DNA from: Aurantimonas sp965217685
GTDB taxonomy: Bacteria > Pseudomonadota > Alphaproteobacteria > Rhizobiales > Rhizobiaceae
NCBI GenBank assembly: GCA_965217685.1
Contig: CBDCIZ010000003.1
Span: forward strand, 2,728,001-2,792,000
Reading direction: 5' to 3'
DNA: 64,000 nucleotides
Shown here: piece by piece, positions 61,272 through 64,000 of the stretch
Layout: each line of letters begins with the position of its first letter
Position numbering within the stretch: the stretch's first letter is position 1
Program-made: the position numbers and the translations under genes
Notes under the pieces: model-generated
The model's database searches: none
Told to the model about the DNA's origin: nothing
Seen by the model: the letters and a program-made list of their open reading frames with translations, nothing else

Positions 61272-62321
61272 TTAGTTCGCGCCGACTTTCAGGCTTTGCC
61301 AGAGCTTGAGATATTCCTCGCGCTGCTTGTCGGTGATCGGCTCCTGAAACTGCACTCGCTCCGCGACTTCCGGGGCGCCCATGACCTTGCGGTTGAAGCT
61401 GTCCTCGGGAAGCGCCGCGACGGCACGCTTGCTGGCCGAAACCGGGGCGCCCACGGTCTCGTCCCACTCGGTGTAGAACTCCGGTGAGAGCATGTAGTTG
61501 ATGAACTTCTCGGCGCCCTCGACATTCTTCGAGCCTTGCGGAATGGCAAAAGTGTCGAGCCAGCCCACGGCGCCCTCTTCCGGCACTGCGAGCGAGACCG
61601 GCAGCTTGAATTTGGTTTTCGCGCGGCCTGCCGAGCCTGACCAGTAGGTACCGAGATCGATCTGGTTGGAGGCGACCATCTGGTTCCAGTCGTTCTCCGA
61701 GGACCAGAACGTGCGGATGTTTGGCAGGAGTTCGGTCAGAGACGTCTTGACCGCATCCATTTTCTTGACGTCGTTGATGTTCTGGCCGGTGGCAAGCGCC
61801 CCCAGCTGGATTGCCTCGACGGCGTCGTCGCGGATGGTCACACGGCCCTTGTGATCAGCCTTCCATATCTCCTTGATGGAGGTGGGGGCCTTGTCGAAGG
61901 ACTTGTCGTTGATCGCAATGGTGGTCAGGCCCCAGGTCCAGGGCACGCCATAGGTCTTGCCGTCGACATTCAGCATCTTCGAGGTGGCCTTGGCGTCGTC
62001 GATGTCGCCGTAGTTTTCGATCGTCGTCGTGTCGATCGGCTGGACCAGCTTCTCGTCGAGGGCCTGCTGCATGAAGGCGGCGTTGATCATCACAACGTCA
62101 TAGAGGCCGGGATTGGTCCTCAGTTTAGTCAGCATCTCCTGTTCGGAGTTAAAGAAGTCGTTGACGACCTTGTCGCCCGTCATCTTCTCGAACGCCTTGG
62201 TGGCGAACGACTCGTCGGCGCCATAGCCTTTCCAGTTGAGGACGTGGAGGTCCTTGGCCATTGCCGTGGTCGCGGACAGAAGGAGCCCGAAGCCCGCAAG
62301 AATTGCCGTGGTCTTTTTCAT
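61272..62321 (-). CDS. ABC importer substrate-binding protein, PotD-like
   Basis: A 349-residue periplasmic binding protein. The signal peptide ends at about Ala22 (TTAMA before KDL). LHVLNWKGYGADE and YDVVMINAAFMQQ are typical of the PotD/F group, but the acidic polyamine-binding residues cannot be confirmed by eye. Given the kinase and ADP-ribosylglycohydrolase in the operon, the ligand may be a nucleoside-like compound rather than a polyamine (inference). Its ATG overlaps the kinase stop by 4 bp. Confidence 0.88.
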   Translation of the reverse strand: MKKTTAILAGFGLLLSATTAMAKDLHVLNWKGYGADESFATKAFEKMTGDKVVNDFFNSEQEMLTKLRTNPGLYDVVMINAAFMQQALDEKLVQPIDTTTIENYGDIDDAKATSKMLNVDGKTYGVPWTWGLTTIAINDKSFDKAPTSIKEIWKADHKGRVTIRDDAVEAIQLGALATGQNINDVKKMDAVKTSLTELLPNIRTFWSSENDWNQMVASNQIDLGTYWSGSAGRAKTKFKLPVSLAVPEEGAVGWLDTFAIPQGSKNVEGAEKFINYMLSPEFYTEWDETVGAPVSASKRAVAALPEDSFNRKVMGAPEVAERVQFQEPITDKQREEYLKLWQSLKVGAN

Positions 62322-63322
62322 CGCATGTTTCCTTTTGGCCGTTCGTGGCCGGTTCGATGACCCAATTTCGTCGTGCCGGTTCTTCGCCGGTCTTGGTCCG
62401 CCAGGGACAGGAAGCTGATGATTTCGTCATGAGAGGGCCCGCAGGCCCCACCCTGCCGCGTCACCGAAATTGCCGAGGCGGCATTGGCGTAGCGGACCGC
62501 ATCAAGCGGTGTCAGGTCGCGGGCAAGTGCTCCGACGAAGGCCCCGAGATGGTTGTCTCCGGCGCCGTTGGTGTCGATGGCCGTGACCCGGAAGCCTGGC
62601 ACCGTAGCCGGCTCAAAACCGCGTTCGACGAGATGCGCCCCATTCTCACCATCGCGAAGAACGATGCCGCGGCACAGCGGCATGCGAGTCTCCATCAGTG
62701 TCGCGGGGGTCTCGAGTGTGACTGGTCCGCCCGTGATCGTCGCCAGCTCGCGCATGTTGGCGCTCATCCAGTTGACGCGGGCAAGGATCCGGTCGAGCGC
62801 ATCGACCGGCACGTCGGCGATGACGGGCGTCGGATCGAAGGTCACCAAAACGCGGGCGTCGAGATCCTCGACGAGGGCGAGGACGGCCTCGCAGCTGCCG
62901 GAATAGGACAGGACGTAGCCGCTGACGGCGAGCCAGTCGCCCGGCACGAGGTGCCCGTGCAAGGCGTCAAAGGTGTCGATATGAGCCTCGGCGCCCGGAA
63001 AAGAGATGAAGGAGCGCTCGGCGTCCGGGGTGATCAGGACGACGCAGTTGCCGCAGTCGATGTCTGTCCGTTGCTTCAGCAGGACCGCGATGTCTTCGTC
63101 CGCGAGAAACCCTCGCAGGGCGTCGCCGTCGGGGCCCGTGCCGAGCGCGCCGCCGCAGGCGGTGCAAAGGCCGGTGCGACGGGCCGCGACCATCATGTTG
63201 ACTGCGCCGCCTGGAACCCGCGCAAAGCTCGTCGCCATCAGCTCGGCAGCCCGTTCGGGCAGGCCTGGAACGTGATAGACATAGTCCATCACTGCGCCGC
63301 CGATATGGACGAGCCGCGCCAT
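62318..63322 (-). CDS. PfkB family carbohydrate/nucleoside kinase
   Basis: A 334-residue ribokinase-fold kinase. The N-terminal glycine pair region is VHIGGAVMDYVYHV and ARVPGGAVNMMVAARRTG; the C-terminal signature is AIDTNGAGDNHLGAF with the catalytic Asp. The ATG at 63322 is chosen; the frame is open upstream only as a shadow of the next gene. The last 35 residues are polar and may be extra. It probably phosphorylates a sugar or nucleoside released after import. Confidence 0.88.
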   Translation of the reverse strand: MARLVHIGGAVMDYVYHVPGLPERAAELMATSFARVPGGAVNMMVAARRTGLCTACGGALGTGPDGDALRGFLADEDIAVLLKQRTDIDCGNCVVLITPDAERSFISFPGAEAHIDTFDALHGHLVPGDWLAVSGYVLSYSGSCEAVLALVEDLDARVLVTFDPTPVIADVPVDALDRILARVNWMSANMRELATITGGPVTLETPATLMETRMPLCRGIVLRDGENGAHLVERGFEPATVPGFRVTAIDTNGAGDNHLGAFVGALARDLTPLDAVRYANAASAISVTRQGGACGPSHDEIISFLSLADQDRRRTGTTKLGHRTGHERPKGNMR

Positions 63323-63324
63323 GA

Positions 63325-64000
63325 TCAGGCCGCTTCGCTGGCCGGCGAGGCGGCCCTGCGCCGCGCAAGCAAGCCAGCCGCCAATGTTGCGGCATGGCCA
63401 AGGTCGAAGCCTTTCAGCTCGGCAATCTTGGCCATCGGAAGGCGTGAATGGCCGCTCGCCGCCCCCGCCATCGCACCGGCAATGGCGCCGATCGTGTCTG
63501 TGTCGCCCCCGAGATTGGCGGCGATGACTGCGGCATGCCAAGGGTCCCCGTTGGCAATCGCAACCACGGCAAAAGCGGCAGGAACCGATTCCTGTGAGGC
63601 GACGGAGGTGCCGACGAGGTCTACGACCGCCGCGATGGCGTCCTGCTCGTTGAAGTTTGCGGCGAGTTCGCGGGCCCAGACGATGCGGGAGGCGATGTTG
63701 GGAGCGGCAGACCAAGTGCCGACATGACGGGCGGCGCGGGCCGCCTCAATGCCACGCTCGGCCGCCTCGTTCCAGCCGGCGCCGTCGATCGCGGCGCTGA
63801 TCGCTGCAGCGACGGCTGAGGCTGAGGCGATGGCAACGCTCGTCGCATGGGTGGCGGCGCAGGTTTCCTCGACCTTGGCGACCAGCTGCTTCAGGGGATC
63901 AACAGGCGTCATGATGCCGACCGGAGCGATGCGCATCGCCGCGCCGTTGGTCGTGCCTTCCCGGCCAGCCTGTTCGGGAGGCGTTCCAGCGCGAATTAGG
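63325..64000 (-). CDS. ADP-ribosylglycohydrolase family protein (partial at window edge)
   Basis: The C-terminal 224 residues of an ADP-ribosylglycohydrolase-fold enzyme, cut by the window end. The family motif GTTNGAAMRIAPVG lies near the visible start, and the metal-binding NLGGDTDTIGAIAGAMAGA is near the C-terminus. Members cleave N- or O-glycosidic bonds of ADP-ribose or related ribosides. Two bp separate it from the PfkB kinase, so they are one operon with the importer. Confidence 0.88.
   Translation of the reverse strand, partial: LIRAGTPPEQAGREGTTNGAAMRIAPVGIMTPVDPLKQLVAKVEETCAATHATSVAIASASAVAAAISAAIDGAGWNEAAERGIEAARAARHVGTWSAAPNIASRIVWARELAANFNEQDAIAAVVDLVGTSVASQESVPAAFAVVAIANGDPWHAAVIAANLGGDTDTIGAIAGAMAGAASGHSRLPMAKIAELKGFDLGHAATLAAGLLARRRAASPASEAA

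Noticed and set aside
62261..63727. A 488-codon plus-strand frame opposite the PfkB and glycohydrolase genes
   Set aside because: Fully antisense to two genes with clear catalytic motifs and without any recognisable domain.
1..64000. tRNA, rRNA or CRISPR arrays
   Set aside because: I saw no clover-leaf tRNA sequence, no rRNA segment and no regularly spaced repeat array; small RNAs cannot be excluded by eye.

Overview
The window comes from a GC-rich alphaproteobacterium, most likely order Hyphomicrobiales (Rhizobiales). The evidence is the gene order and gene types of the first 24 kb: a paired ABC exporter, petABC, apt, tandem MaoC genes, ychF-pth-rplY, secA, a parvulin isomerase, argJ, a GNAT gene, mutT, an orphan Flp pilin, an NDUFAF5-like methyltransferase, comF, grxC, a nitrilase-family amidase and a DUF1178 gene. 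The genus cannot be fixed from sequence reading alone.

Region 1 (1-23.9 kb) is housekeeping chromosome. It holds the cytochrome bc1 complex, purine salvage, ribosome rescue and translation genes, the Sec motor, arginine synthesis, nucleotide sanitation and redox genes. It also holds one small relic: the two ends of a FAD-dependent oxidoreductase gene joined together (12483-12647).

Region 2 (23.9-31.1 kb) is the start of accessory DNA. A Tn3-family element (23924-27791) has long, nearly identical terminal inverted repeats. Its transposase and its resolvase are each broken by a one-base loss. Its right end cuts off the 3' end of a DEDDh exonuclease gene. Beyond it lie dinB and a Xre/RES toxin-antitoxin pair.

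Region 3 (31.5-38.9 kb) is a seven-gene operon: a peptide/nickel-type ABC importer with a glycerophosphodiester phosphodiesterase and a second alkaline-phosphatase-fold phosphodiesterase built into it. This suggests uptake and breakdown of a phosphodiester compound.

Region 4 (39.0-41.3 kb) is an IS91-like unit with a tyrosine recombinase and a HUH transposase.

Region 5 (41.8-50.8 kb) is the most unusual part. Five genes run in one direction: an OLD-family ATPase/TOPRIM nuclease and a UvrD-like helicase (a Gabija-like anti-phage pair), then, 48 bp later, a DXD-type glycosyltransferase, a very unusual GT25 / sulfotransferase-like / GH16 fusion, and a NodU/TobZ-type carbamoyltransferase. The last three overlap by 4 bp at each junction. 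The OLD gene seems to have gained a premature stop: its frame continues as an acidic tail and ends in a GTGA overlap with the helicase start.

Region 6 (51.3-64 kb) is catabolic and mobile DNA: a TRAP transporter with a COG4091-like dehydrogenase and a LysR regulator, a VapBC pair, a resolvase relic with res-like repeats, and a spermidine/putrescine-type ABC importer coupled to a PfkB kinase and an ADP-ribosylglycohydrolase that runs off the window.
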